Shown: positions 34,358 through 43,685, numbered from the stretch's first letter. The stretch: DNA of 64,000 nt from Neobacillus cucumis (GCF_016107705.1 NZ_JAEHGC010000011.1:118019-182018); one strand, 5' to 3'. Program-made: numbers and translations. The notes: generated by a model not told the origin, from the letters alone.

Positions 34358-35989
34358 GTGAAGAATACTGTATTGTTAGTCATGGACGATATAGAGGTTA
34401 TCGAACTTATTAGAGATATCATTGCAGAATATGACTTTCCCTTTGTGCTTGACGTTTGCAACAGCAAAGATTATTTGGAAATGAGGCTGTCCTTCGATAC
34501 CTATCCCTCTGTTACCGTGATTGATTTTGATTGCTTTTTGAAAGATGAGAAACAGCAAATATTGGACCACTTGAAGTACAGTCAGTCCGAATCAAGAATT
34601 GTGATTGTAAAAGATCAGTACCGTGACGAGGAAATGAGAAGTTATTTTAAAAACGGAGCGATTGACTGCTTGAAAAAACCGCTGCACAAGGAAATGGTTT
34701 GTTGCCTGTTCCATGAATGTAAAAGGCAATGGCAACATAGAGGGACTGAAACAAAGGGCGACATCGAAGGGTTTATGTCTTCGCTTAGGATTAGTTTGGC
34801 ATACGATCTTTTATACGGCAATATCAGACAGTCAAAAGAAATTTGGGATAAAAGCAAGTTGGTAGGGTTGACTTCTTTGCCCAATACGGTAATGGTGATT
34901 CAAATTGACAACTTTATTGCGCTCACTAAGGACAAAAATAAGCAATGGCAGAACTCCATACGCAATGACATCATTATTTCTATTCGGAATTTTCTGATTA
35001 CCAAGTTAGATGAAATGCTGGTCATCGGTACGGCCATTGACAAGTTTGCGGTTTTGTTATCCATTCCTGTACAAAAAAGCGAAACTGAATACAAGGAATT
35101 TGCTAAAAGCCATGCGGAAAATCTAAAAGCATACATTAAAGAGAACATGGGCTATACTTTGACCATCGGAATCGGAAATTATTACGAAGATGCGCGAAAT
35201 GTGTCTATTTCCTATCAGGAAGCGCTATACGCGCAAAAATATAAATTTTTTTCTGGTAATGACTCGGTAATTCACATTAATGATGTAAAACCTTTTTCCA
35301 ATGACGTAGTACTGCTGCCCAATGTGGATGTGATGTCGATTACAAGCAAACTGACAATGGGTGATTTTACCGGTGTAAAACAAAGCATTGAAGATCTGCT
35401 GCGGACTTGGCTAGACCAGAAGAACATCGAACCTGAGGCATTTCGATTACGGATTCTAGAATTACTGACGACATTTGTACGAGCAGCAGTCAATGCAGGA
35501 GTTGAAACGAAAGAGATTTTTTCCATGAATCTTCAATATGCGACACAATTGAATACCATCGAAAGTTTGGCGGAGATGAAAAAATGGTTCGAGGAGGTGG
35601 TTGACCGCTTTCTAGAGCAGGTTTGGGTGAATCACAACGAGCATACTCTCCGGTCTGTTCAACAAGCAATACAATACATTGAGAGGTTTGCTTTCAAACC
35701 GATTACATTAGAACAGGTATCTAATCATGTACATTTGAGTCCCAATTATTTCAGCAGTATTTTTAAAAGTACAACTGGCAGCTCCTTTGTAGAATATATT
35801 ACGCAGCTGCGAATGGAAAAAGCGAAAGCGATGCTCCAGGATCTGAACTATACAGTGTATCACATTGCTCATGAAGTAGGTTATGGTAATCCACGTTATT
35901 TTTGCCGAGTGTTCAAGATGTATGTAGGCAAAACACCGAGCCAATATCGGAATTCAATGGTTCAATCACATTTGAATTCTTGTAATTAA
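34358..35989 (+). CDS. YesN-type response regulator with AraC DNA-binding domain
   Basis: A protein of about 543 residues. The N-terminal receiver-like domain (about 1-120) has VLLVMDD, IDFD (candidate phosphoacceptor) and KKPL; the middle GGDEF-like region contains GYTLTIGIGNYYEDARNVSISYQEALYAQKY; the C-terminal AraC domain (about 440-540) has two helix-turn-helix units ending HIAHEVGYGNPRYFCRVFKMYVGKTPSQYR. GTG 34358 is used because GAAAGGG is 10 nt upstream; GTG 34349 is too close. No sensor kinase is adjacent. It probably controls the genes from 36249 on; a related regulator closes the cluster at 43766. Confidence 0.88.
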   Translation: MKNTVLLVMDDIEVIELIRDIIAEYDFPFVLDVCNSKDYLEMRLSFDTYPSVTVIDFDCFLKDEKQQILDHLKYSQSESRIVIVKDQYRDEEMRSYFKNGAIDCLKKPLHKEMVCCLFHECKRQWQHRGTETKGDIEGFMSSLRISLAYDLLYGNIRQSKEIWDKSKLVGLTSLPNTVMVIQIDNFIALTKDKNKQWQNSIRNDIIISIRNFLITKLDEMLVIGTAIDKFAVLLSIPVQKSETEYKEFAKSHAENLKAYIKENMGYTLTIGIGNYYEDARNVSISYQEALYAQKYKFFSGNDSVIHINDVKPFSNDVVLLPNVDVMSITSKLTMGDFTGVKQSIEDLLRTWLDQKNIEPEAFRLRILELLTTFVRAAVNAGVETKEIFSMNLQYATQLNTIESLAEMKKWFEEVVDRFLEQVWVNHNEHTLRSVQQAIQYIERFAFKPITLEQVSNHVHLSPNYFSSIFKSTTGSSFVEYITQLRMEKAKAMLQDLNYTVYHIAHEVGYGNPRYFCRVFKMYVGKTPSQYRNSMVQSHLNSCN

Positions 35990-36011
35990 TCTCACAATAA
36001 CCATCATGCAA

Positions 36012-36074
36012 ACGCATATATCTTTCCTGTTCGATCTTTAGAAAAAGGTCGTAGGAGCGATATATGCGTTTTTT
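36012..36074 (+). terminator. Rho-independent terminator after the regulator
   Basis: ACGCATATATC (from 36012) pairs with GATATATGCGT (36059-36069), followed by a T run; an inner TCCT/AGGA pair extends the stem. Confidence 0.75.
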
Positions 36075-36149
36075 AACAAAGGAAAAAAATCAGAAGAAAG
36101 GGGAGCATATCGTACATTTATGACCTTACTAGATCAAAGTAATCGGTGG

Positions 36150-36216
36150 TAAAGTTATTACAAGAATTAGAACATTCTTACAGTGTTAAAGTTATTAAAA
36201 GAATTAGAGCATTCTT
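36150..36216. repeat. Tandem 37-bp direct repeat upstream of the di-iron gene
   Basis: TAAAGTTATTACAAGAATTA at 36150 and TAAAGTTATTAAAAGAATTA at 36187 each continue with GA(A/G)CATTCTT; copies are about 30 bp long with a 37-bp period. AraC-family proteins bind direct repeats, so this is a candidate regulator site, ending about 32 bp before the start codon. Confidence 0.55.
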
Positions 36217-36248
36217 GTAAAAAAATTAAATTCATAGGAGGAGTTACG

Positions 36249-36902
36249 ATGAAACACGATGAGTTTTGGAACGAATTCAACGCAATAAAAAAGGAATTAA
36301 TGGAGGTTGCTCAAGAAAGTGCCGAGAAATTCTGGGCAAGAGAAGACCTGACACGTGATGAAGTGATAAAATCACTTATTCCGCGAGATTGGTTAGAAAT
36401 AGCCTACGTCTTTTTCCTTGGAACGCAGTTGAACAAGTATTGGCACAAATTTGACCGTGGGCTAGTTACCGCAATGTGCAAACATATGTGGGACGAAGCA
36501 CGCCACTACGAACTGATAAGCCGAATTATTGAGAAGTATGGCTACACGGTGCCGACCGCGCCACCTGAGCAGAACAAGGGCTGGGACAATCTTCACTGGG
36601 AGGCATTGGAAAAGGATTTTGTCTGTGCTGTTGCCGTCTGGAATGTTTCCGAGACCTCAACAGTTTTGACAATGGATCTCATGATAGACGGATGCCGCCG
36701 GATTGGCTTGGATGATTTGGCACGAGTCTACGAACAAATCAAAAAGGACGAAGAGTTCCACACCAAGCTAGGAGAAACGATTGTGCAAAAGTACTGTACA
36801 ACGGATGAATTGCGTGCTAATGCGATCTGGGGAGCGCGCAAGCTGCGTGAAAACATGATTCGTTATTGGCAAGGGGTTTTCACCACACCAGCGGTATCAT
36901 AG
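36249..36902 (+). CDS. Ferritin-like di-iron protein of unknown function
   Basis: A 217-residue helical protein. Putative iron ligands follow the four-helix ferritin-like pattern: E50 (DWLEIAYVF), E83/H86 (DEARHYELI), E135 (NVSETSTV) and E168/H171 (KDEEFHTKLGE), i.e. two ExxH motifs plus two carboxylates, as in di-iron oxygenases and rubrerythrin-like proteins. ATG 36249 follows ATAGGAGGAG. Its stop is 27 nt before the first lyase-like gene, so the two are cotranscribed. It may oxidise the same metabolite; nothing in the sequence fixes the reaction. Confidence 0.7.
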   Translation: MKHDEFWNEFNAIKKELMEVAQESAEKFWAREDLTRDEVIKSLIPRDWLEIAYVFFLGTQLNKYWHKFDRGLVTAMCKHMWDEARHYELISRIIEKYGYTVPTAPPEQNKGWDNLHWEALEKDFVCAVAVWNVSETSTVLTMDLMIDGCRRIGLDDLARVYEQIKKDEEFHTKLGETIVQKYCTTDELRANAIWGARKLRENMIRYWQGVFTTPAVS

Positions 36903-36928
36903 AAATCATGAAGAAAAGGGAGACGATA

Positions 36929-38446
36929 ATGATGGAACTGACTCCGAGTATAGACAGCAATCAGGGGCAAGTAATTTTGGATGTTAACAGCAGGGTTACC
37001 CTGCAAGATCTAGTTCGCGTTGCAAGGGGATTTGCAACCGTTTCAGCAGAGCACGGAGTTGTTGAGAAGATTGAAAAGGCCCGCCAAGTCGTAGACCACT
37101 TCATTAATGAGAGTGCTCCCCCCATTTATGGATTAACAACCGGGCTCGGTTCGCTCAAAAAGGTTCGAGTATCTAATGAACTCCTACTCGATTATAACCA
37201 GGCAGTTATTATGGATCATGCGGTTGCCGTTGGTCCGGAAGCGCCACTTGATGTGGTAAGAGGGACAATGTTTGCCCGATTGGCTGCGCTTGCAACTGGC
37301 GGATCGGGAGTATCGCCAGAAACGTTTCGTGGATTGTTGGCGCTTTTAAATTCAGGGGTAATTCCCGTCGTTCGTATGCTTGGCTCGGTAGGAGAAGCAG
37401 ATTTGGCCCCCTTGGCGGATATTGGAACGGTTTTGATTGGAAAAGGTGAGGCTTGGTACAAAGGGACAAGGATGCAGGGGGATTTGGCCTTGTCCAAGGC
37501 TGGTATTGAGCCCCTCACTCTTCAGCCAAAGGACGGGTTGATTCTAGTTGGCGCTAACAGCTTTTCAGCAGCGGTAGCCGGTATAGCACTTTGGGATATC
37601 CAGCGTGATGCACAATGGTCAGAGGTTGCTGCTACTCTGTCATGGGCAGCGTTTCGGGCAAACAGTAGCACATTAAATGTAGACATTATCCGGCAACGCG
37701 GTCCGGAAGCTGTAAATGTGGGACAACGTCTGCTGGCTATGCTACACGAAACTAAATATCAACCTCAGAGCATACAGGATCCGCTCTCTTTCAGATGTAT
37801 TCCGCAGGTTCACGGAGCACTTGCCGGTGCCATAGCCCGGACTGAGACGGCCGTTCTAGCTGAATTGACTCATTCTCTGGATAATCCAATGGTAGATGTG
37901 TCGGCTAATCACCTCTTCTCAAACGGAAACTTTGATCCGACAGAGATGGTATTGCATTGTGATAGCTTGCGGAATGCACTCTATCGAATCATTGTGATGT
38001 TGGAGCGACGGGCAGGAAAGCTACTCTCCTCCCATTTCTCTGGGCTTCCAACCGGATTAACATCTGCTGAAGGATATTCCGGGCTTGATATCCTGCCTTA
38101 TACATTGATTTCGCTAACGGGCGAGGCAACACGCTTGGCACAGGTGGCAGCTGTTCAAAGCGGAATGGCTGCAGAGGGAATTGATGACATTGGCTCCTCA
38201 GCAGCACAATCCGCCATCAACCTGCGGAAGCTGGAAAGCATCTGGCGCACGATGATAGCGATTGAAATGCTAGTTGCTGTACGCGCACTTCAGCTCGCTG
38301 ATGTGAAACCCGGTCCTTTTATACAGCAAATTAAAGATACCTTGGAAGCGGTAATAGATGGCAAGGAAACGCCGGCAGAAAAGGTACGGGCGATTGAACA
38401 CTTTATACAGTCAAATGACTGTTTTCAGGTTGGCCATTTGCAATAA
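36929..38446 (+). CDS. Aromatic amino acid lyase-fold protein lacking the MIO triad (paralogue 1)
   Basis: A 505-residue HAL/PAL-fold protein. The fold signature is clear: IYGLTTGLGSL with Y67, GSGVSPETFRGLLALLNSGVIPVV, DPLSFRCIPQVHGA and NGNFDPTEM. The MIO-forming Ala-Ser-Gly is absent: canonical GSVGASGDLAPLA reads GSVGEADLAPLA (152-163), one residue shorter. The HAL Asn195 position is Gly, Tyr280 is Leu, and the C-terminal QED motif is replaced by DDIGSS. It therefore cannot be an ordinary ammonia-lyase; it may be a different lyase or isomerase, or a non-catalytic partner of the second paralogue. ATG 36929 follows AAAAGGGAG. Confidence 0.82.
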   Translation: MMELTPSIDSNQGQVILDVNSRVTLQDLVRVARGFATVSAEHGVVEKIEKARQVVDHFINESAPPIYGLTTGLGSLKKVRVSNELLLDYNQAVIMDHAVAVGPEAPLDVVRGTMFARLAALATGGSGVSPETFRGLLALLNSGVIPVVRMLGSVGEADLAPLADIGTVLIGKGEAWYKGTRMQGDLALSKAGIEPLTLQPKDGLILVGANSFSAAVAGIALWDIQRDAQWSEVAATLSWAAFRANSSTLNVDIIRQRGPEAVNVGQRLLAMLHETKYQPQSIQDPLSFRCIPQVHGALAGAIARTETAVLAELTHSLDNPMVDVSANHLFSNGNFDPTEMVLHCDSLRNALYRIIVMLERRAGKLLSSHFSGLPTGLTSAEGYSGLDILPYTLISLTGEATRLAQVAAVQSGMAAEGIDDIGSSAAQSAINLRKLESIWRTMIAIEMLVAVRALQLADVKPGPFIQQIKDTLEAVIDGKETPAEKVRAIEHFIQSNDCFQVGHLQ

Positions 38447-38776
38447 ATAAAAGAAGGGTCCATATCCAAAATATAGTAGATGGAGCGATCCATACAAGAT
38501 TACCGATGCTCCACTCAGCAGGTTTCACTTTAAAATAACTGCATTGAGATTTGGAGCCAATTTCTCCGTGTGCATGCGCTCGCTTGGTATTATAACAGTT
38601 GCGCTTACTCTCATTACGCCCAAAATGAACCTTAGCCCATATGGGGGGATTGGCAGCTCCGCGTTGTCAAATATCAACATTGTTATTTAACAAAGCCTTA
38701 TATGAAGCAAGTGATCTATTAGATTTATCAGCAGTGTATTTTCATTAGTCCAAAATCTGAAAGGAACTGATTAAAA
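38447..38776. other. 330-bp intergenic region
   Basis: No gene is supported. Near 38675-38700 the sequence ATCAACATTGTTATTTAACAAAGCC resembles the right end of the inverted-repeat element at 30573. An antisense open stretch of about 60 codons has no recognisable similarity or start. Confidence 0.4.
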
Positions 38777-39187
38777 ATGGGTAAAATGACGTTAGAGCTT
38801 GCAAAAAAATTGATTGAAAGCTCGGAAACTGAAGCGAAAAAGATTGGTGTCTCAATGGTTATAGCAATTGTGGATGAAGGTGGGAACTTTGTTGCCTGCC
38901 ACCGGATGGATGATGCTTGGCTCGCCAGTATTGAAATTGCCCAAAATAAAGCGTGGACATCCGTAGCTCTCAAAACGGCAACCTCAAATTTAGCTGATGC
39001 AACTGTTCCTCAAGCCGAGCTGTATGGGTTGAATACGACAAATCAAGGCCGTCTTGTCGTGTTTGGAGGAGGAATTCCACTTGTCAAAGATGGGAAGGTT
39101 ATTGGAGCGGTTGGCGTAAGCGGAAGCTCAGTTCCCCATGATATACAGGTTGCAGAGGCGGCAGTTGCTACGTTTGAAACAATTTAA
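38777..39187 (+). CDS. HbpS/GlcG family protein (DUF336)
   Basis: A 136-residue GlcG/HbpS-like protein with VSMVIAIVDEGGNFVACHRMDDAWLASIEIAQNKA near the N-terminus and VVFGGGIPLVKDGKVIGAVGVSGSSVPHDIQVAEAAV at the end. Family members form octamers, may bind haem or corrinoids, and often accompany catabolic operons such as glycolate, diol or corrinoid pathways. There is no signal peptide, so it is cytoplasmic. Its role in this cluster is unknown; a small-molecule or cofactor-binding accessory is the best guess. Confidence 0.85.
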   Translation: MGKMTLELAKKLIESSETEAKKIGVSMVIAIVDEGGNFVACHRMDDAWLASIEIAQNKAWTSVALKTATSNLADATVPQAELYGLNTTNQGRLVVFGGGIPLVKDGKVIGAVGVSGSSVPHDIQVAEAAVATFETI

Positions 39188-39359
39188 GTAAGTCTACTTA
39201 CATTGATGCTAGCATCTTAATAGAATAGTGTCAGTTAGAGTAGACAACTCTCTTTAACTGGCGCTATATTATTTTATAAAAATTTTAATAGGCATGAATT
39301 GAATGACTGAACCTAGGAGTATCACAAGGGTTACTTGTTAACTGCAAATAGGGGATTTG

Positions 39360-40001
39360 ATGATGAAGAAAAAATTAATCGTGGAGTTTATTGGTACTTA
39401 TTTTCTTATTTTCGCAGGTACGGGAGCCGTTGTTATTGACGAATTGACCAAAAGCCTCACCCATGTAGGAATTGCATTAACGTTTGGTTTGGTTGTTATG
39501 GCACTCATCTATACATTCGGGCACATCTCTGGTGCTCACATTAATCCCGCAGTTACACTCGGCTTTTTGGTCAATGGGGATATTCAAATACTAGATGCGG
39601 TGTTCTATATTATTACTCAATTACTTGGCGGGATAATTGCAAGTGCAACTTTACTATTGTTATTTGGAAATGTTGCACATCTTGGGGCAACGCTTCCTCT
39701 TTATACTTGGCAACAATCTTTTGTTTTGGAATTCATACTTACTTTTGTATTTATGATGGTAATTTTCTGCTCTGCTGTTCATGGAAAAGCAGAAAAATCT
39801 TTTGCTGGTGTAGCAATTGGGGGAACAGTTGGACTGGAAGTTATGTTTGCAGGTCCGATCAGTGGTGCTTCCATGAATCCTGCCCGCTCTTTTGGTCCTG
39901 CTGTTGTATCTGGAACCCTGGAACATTTATGGATCTACATTGTAGCTACTATATTAGGGGCCATTGTAGCAGCTTTCGTTTATAAAATGGTTCATGAATA
40001 A
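39360..40001 (+). CDS. Aquaporin / MIP family channel
   Basis: A channel of about 213 residues with six transmembrane segments and both NPA boxes: GAHINPAVTLGF (about 60) and GASMNPARSFGP (about 178). R follows the second NPA as in the aromatic/arginine filter. The small size and SMNPARSFGPAVV loop resemble aquaporin Z-type channels more than glycerol facilitators. ATG 39360 or 39363 follows AGGGG. Next to a transporter and enzymes it could carry water, ammonia or a small neutral solute; specificity is not evident. Confidence 0.88.
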   Translation: MMKKKLIVEFIGTYFLIFAGTGAVVIDELTKSLTHVGIALTFGLVVMALIYTFGHISGAHINPAVTLGFLVNGDIQILDAVFYIITQLLGGIIASATLLLLFGNVAHLGATLPLYTWQQSFVLEFILTFVFMMVIFCSAVHGKAEKSFAGVAIGGTVGLEVMFAGPISGASMNPARSFGPAVVSGTLEHLWIYIVATILGAIVAAFVYKMVHE

Positions 40002-40293
40002 AAGAGTTTACTAAACCTGATGGGGTAGTACAAAGATTTTTGACAAAACATATGTTAATCCATATTACGGAAATGAAAAGTTGGTTTTTGATTTTCTGTA
40101 CTCTAAGGAAGATTCGCTTTCATTTTTAATAAATCTTCTCTTTTAAAATATTTATTTCTTTAATATTGGTAGCGTCAGGAAAATGCGGAATTACAACGTT
40201 AAGCAGTATTATAATTTTGAACAAGCCATATTGGATAGTGAAAGTACCTATATAAACTAGATTAAGATATTATCTCGTTAGAAGTTTACCTTC

Positions 40294-40536
40294 GTGGTGA
40301 TTGTACTAGGTGTGTTAGCGGTAAATGTGCTAAACCTTTACGGTGCATTTATGTCAATTACAACAACATTAGAAGCATTTACAAAATTAAAAGCAACAAC
40401 TAAAGTTCGATTTTGGCTAGTTTTTGCAACTGCAATTATTGGAACAGCATTAGCGATTTGGGGGAATGGAAATTTTTTATGGGAAGGGATTTTTAAAAAT
40501 AGCAATATTGTGCTAATATTTCGAAATATCCTCTAG
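40294..40536 (+). pseudogene. NCS1 family permease internal fragment
   Basis: The frame reads VIVLGVLAVNVLNLYGAFMS, then TTTLEAFTKLKATTKVRFWL and ATAIIGTALAIWGNGNF, an internal piece of a cytosine/purine/allantoin/hydantoin permease (NCS1). No N-terminus or C-terminus is present and no ribosome binding site precedes it. Such permeases import nucleobases or hydantoins; the fragment may mark a former transporter of this cluster. Confidence 0.7.
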
Positions 40537-40612
40537 AGTCAAATAATTTAAAAATAGATATAATCGCTTTATCACACTAATTGATTAATTATTTACCAGT
40601 TTATTAATCAAT

Positions 40613-40626
40613 TGAAAACGCTTTAA
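40613..40626. promoter_or_regulatory. Candidate cre (CcpA) site
   Basis: TGAAAACGCTTTAA matches 13 of 14 positions of TGWAANCGNTNWCA, about 90 bp before the MFS gene. The rest of 40002-40715 apart from the NCS1 fragment shows nothing recognisable. Confidence 0.45.
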
Positions 40627-40715
40627 TTGCTAGTTATAGGGGGGGATGAGTCGATACGTTTATTTTTTTGAGATTAGATATCTGAAAAATCAAAAATTAG
40701 AGAGGGGAATTTCCA

Positions 40716-42089
40716 GTGAACAAACAAACCTATAGGATGGATGACGCTCCGCTAAATAAGTTTCATATAAAAATTACTGCGCTGACCTTTGGTTCCAATT
40801 TTTCGGATGGATATGCTCTTGGGATTATTGGAATGGCGCTTAGTCTGCTAAGCCCGCAAATGCATCTTGGTCCATTGTGGAATGGATTAATTGGAAGCTC
40901 AGCCTTAATCGGATTATTCTTTGGGAGCCTTTTACTTGGCGGACTTTCAGATAAAATTGGTAGACAGAAAATCTTCTTATCCAATTTTGTCATAATTACT
41001 ATAGCATCTGCTTTACAATTTTTTGTAAATGATCCCGTCACACTTTTCATACTAAGGATTTTAATCGGTATTGCTCTTGGCGGGGATTATGCAGTAGGTT
41101 CTACATTACTTGCGGAATTTGCACCAAGAAAGTACAGAGGGCTCCTATTATCATCCTTAAATGTTTTATGGACAGTTGGTTATGTGCTTTCCAATGTTGT
41201 AGGATATTATCTTGGAAAAATGGGACCTGACTCTTGGCGCTGGATGCTTGTGAGTGCAGTCGTTCCTGCTGTCATTGTTTTAGTGATGCGGATTGGAACT
41301 CCTGAATCTCCAAGATGGCTTGTGAAAATGGGCCGAAATGAAGAGGCAAGAGAAATTGTGAAAAAATATATTGGTCCTCATGCCGTAATGGATGAAACGA
41401 TTTCGCAAGATGCCGCTACTCATTATGGAATGAAGGATCTTTTCAACAAACATCTTTGGAAACGCACTGCTTTTGGCGGTCTATTCTATGTATGTCAGGT
41501 CGTTCCGTATTTTGCTATTTATACTTTCCTTCCAACCATTTTAGAAAAAATGGGCTTTGAAGAAACCTTTACGGTTGATATGCTGTTAAATCTATTCCTC
41601 CTTGTGGGTGCAATCGCTGGATTATGGTGTACAGAAAAGCTCTCACGCCGTGGTTTTACCATTTATACCTTTATTATCCTGACCGTTTCCTTATTTATTC
41701 TAAGTCTTCTGCCAGCAGGATCGCATGGTTTTGCGATTATGGTTTTTGCCATCTTCACCTTTGTCATGTCTGCAGCTTCGAATCTTACCCTTGTCTATCC
41801 AGCAGAATTATTTCCAACGGAAATTCGCGGTACAGGCGTTGGGGTGGTTACCGCAATCAGCCGAATCGGTTCAGCCATTGGAACATTCCTTTTGCCGATT
41901 AGTGTAAACTCCTTTGGAATGACCACATCAATGGTCGTCATGTCCATTATCTTATTGATTGGTACCGTTGTCTCGATTTTCTGGGCACCTGAAACGAAAT
42001 CGCTTGGCTTGAATGAAGCAAGTGATCCAAATCTAGATGTTTCGGTTAGTCTAAATGGAGAGGGAAAGAGTGTTGAAGTAGTCAAATAA
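40716..42089 (+). CDS. MFS transporter
   Basis: A 457-residue major facilitator protein with 12 segments. Motifs: GSNFSDGYALGIIGMAL in TM1, GGLSDKIGRQKIF between TM2 and TM3, GGDYAVGSTLLAEFAPRKYRG in TM4-5, GTPESPRWLVKMGRNEEA in the central loop and VYPAELFPTEIRGTGVGVVTAISRIGSA in the second half. This resembles sugar/organic acid:H+ symporters. GTG 40716 follows AGAGGGG. It ends 36 nt before the second lyase-like gene, so it probably imports that enzyme's substrate. Confidence 0.86.
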   Translation: MNKQTYRMDDAPLNKFHIKITALTFGSNFSDGYALGIIGMALSLLSPQMHLGPLWNGLIGSSALIGLFFGSLLLGGLSDKIGRQKIFLSNFVIITIASALQFFVNDPVTLFILRILIGIALGGDYAVGSTLLAEFAPRKYRGLLLSSLNVLWTVGYVLSNVVGYYLGKMGPDSWRWMLVSAVVPAVIVLVMRIGTPESPRWLVKMGRNEEAREIVKKYIGPHAVMDETISQDAATHYGMKDLFNKHLWKRTAFGGLFYVCQVVPYFAIYTFLPTILEKMGFEETFTVDMLLNLFLLVGAIAGLWCTEKLSRRGFTIYTFIILTVSLFILSLLPAGSHGFAIMVFAIFTFVMSAASNLTLVYPAELFPTEIRGTGVGVVTAISRIGSAIGTFLLPISVNSFGMTTSMVVMSIILLIGTVVSIFWAPETKSLGLNEASDPNLDVSVSLNGEGKSVEVVK

Positions 42090-42125
42090 CATTCATTTCT
42101 TGGTCATGAAAGGGGGAAGTAAGGG

Positions 42126-43685
42126 ATGATTACTACGGTTGCAAACACCCGCCCAAAGGAAATAAAAAAAGTTACTTTGGGTGGTGGAGATGTTTCCATA
42201 AATGAAATCATTGCTGTGGCTAGATATGATGCAGAGGTTTTATTCTCACAAGATTACTGTGACCGGGTCAATCTTTCACGATCCGTTATTGAAAAGTTTT
42301 TGGAAGAAGAGCGGGTCATTTACGGGGTCACAACGGGATTTGGCAGTAATGTAACTAAGAATATCTCCGCTGAAGATGCCGAGACCCTTCAAAAAAATAT
42401 TATTCGTTCTCATGCCGTTTCGGTTGGTGCTCCGTTGGAAAAAGAAGTGGTAAGAGCCATCCAATTCATGATTCTCGTGAATTTAGGGAATGGATTATCT
42501 GGTGTAAAGTTACAGACCTTAGAACTTTTAAGATCGCTGCTTAATCACCAAATTACTCCTTTTGCCCCTGGAGAAGGTTCGGTCGGGTATTTATCTCCGG
42601 AAGCCCATATGGCCTTAGTGTTAATAGGGGAAGGAAAAGCCTGGTATAATGGTGAGCTGATTCCCGGGAGTGAAGCTTTAGAAAAAGCTGGCTTACAGCC
42701 AGTATCATTAGGCTGTAAGGAAGGATTAGCCCTAACAAGTGGAACGACTTCGGTCACTGCTTTCGCATCATTAGCTCTCTATAACAGTATTCAGGTGACA
42801 AAAACAGCGGATATTGCTGGAGCGTTGTCTCTAGAAGCGTTAAAGGGAACCATTAAAGCCTTTGACCCACGAACACATGAGGTTAAGAGACATGTTGAAC
42901 AAGCTGGCACAGCTCGAAACCTTGTAAAAATGCTGCAAGGCAGTGAGATTGCTGAAAAATATCAAGATTACCGATTACAGGATGCCCTTAGCCTGAGATG
43001 TATTCCTCAGGCCCATGGAGCCGTAAAAAAGGTTTTAAAAGATGCGGAATTTACCATATGTAATGAGATAAACTCATCAAGTGACAATCCACTGATTATT
43101 ACAGAGAATCAGGGAGATGCCCTTATGGGAGGGAATTTCGATGGAACGTTCGTCGGTATCTATGCGGATACGATGGCCATCGCAATGGCCAATCTAGCAA
43201 AGGTTTCAGAGAGAAGACTAGACCGTCTCGTTAACTATCATGTAAGTGAACTTCCGAATTTTCTCGTAGCTAAACCAGGCTTAAATAGCGGTTACATGAT
43301 TCCACAGTATACGGCAGCAGGGCTGCTGAATGAAATAAGGGTTCTTGCACATCCGGCAACGGTTGATAATACACCAACCTGTGCCAATCAGGAGGATGTT
43401 GTCAGTTTTGCTTATTTTGCCGCAAAAAAAGCCTATCAAATCGCTAAAAAGCTGGAGTATATTTTAGGACTTGAACTGATGGCTGCTGTCCAAGCGTTGG
43501 ATTTTCATCAACCTCTAAAACCTTCACCCGTCAGCCAAAAGGTTTATGAGCTCATAAGGAGCGCGGTTCCAACGGTAGAAGAAGATCGATATTTCTATCC
43601 TGATATACAATTTATTACCAACCTTATAAATGAAGGAGAAATCCTAAACGCTGTCGAATTGATAATGGGAAAACTAGATTGGTAG
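42126..43685 (+). CDS. Aromatic amino acid lyase-fold protein lacking the MIO triad (paralogue 2)
   Basis: A 519-residue HAL/PAL-fold protein, closer to histidine ammonia-lyase than paralogue 1. Retained: Y66 in IYGVTTGFG, SLRCIPQAHGAV, SSDNPLI, GGNFDGTFVG and CANQEDVVSFA. Lost: the MIO triad, since GSVGASGDLAPLAHM reads GSVGYLSPEAHM (151-162); HAL Asn195 is Ser (LALTSGTTS), and Tyr280 is Leu (DALSLRC). The overall fold and a base (Tyr66) remain, but no electrophilic prosthetic group can form. A non-MIO lyase, hydratase or isomerase acting on an imidazole or aryl substrate is conceivable. It is translated with the MFS gene. Confidence 0.84.
   Translation: MITTVANTRPKEIKKVTLGGGDVSINEIIAVARYDAEVLFSQDYCDRVNLSRSVIEKFLEEERVIYGVTTGFGSNVTKNISAEDAETLQKNIIRSHAVSVGAPLEKEVVRAIQFMILVNLGNGLSGVKLQTLELLRSLLNHQITPFAPGEGSVGYLSPEAHMALVLIGEGKAWYNGELIPGSEALEKAGLQPVSLGCKEGLALTSGTTSVTAFASLALYNSIQVTKTADIAGALSLEALKGTIKAFDPRTHEVKRHVEQAGTARNLVKMLQGSEIAEKYQDYRLQDALSLRCIPQAHGAVKKVLKDAEFTICNEINSSSDNPLIITENQGDALMGGNFDGTFVGIYADTMAIAMANLAKVSERRLDRLVNYHVSELPNFLVAKPGLNSGYMIPQYTAAGLLNEIRVLAHPATVDNTPTCANQEDVVSFAYFAAKKAYQIAKKLEYILGLELMAAVQALDFHQPLKPSPVSQKVYELIRSAVPTVEEDRYFYPDIQFITNLINEGEILNAVELIMGKLDW

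Noticed and set aside
38447..38640. Antisense open stretch of about 60 codons downstream of the first lyase-like gene
   Set aside because: No recognisable similarity, no ribosome binding site, and it runs antisense into the lyase gene.
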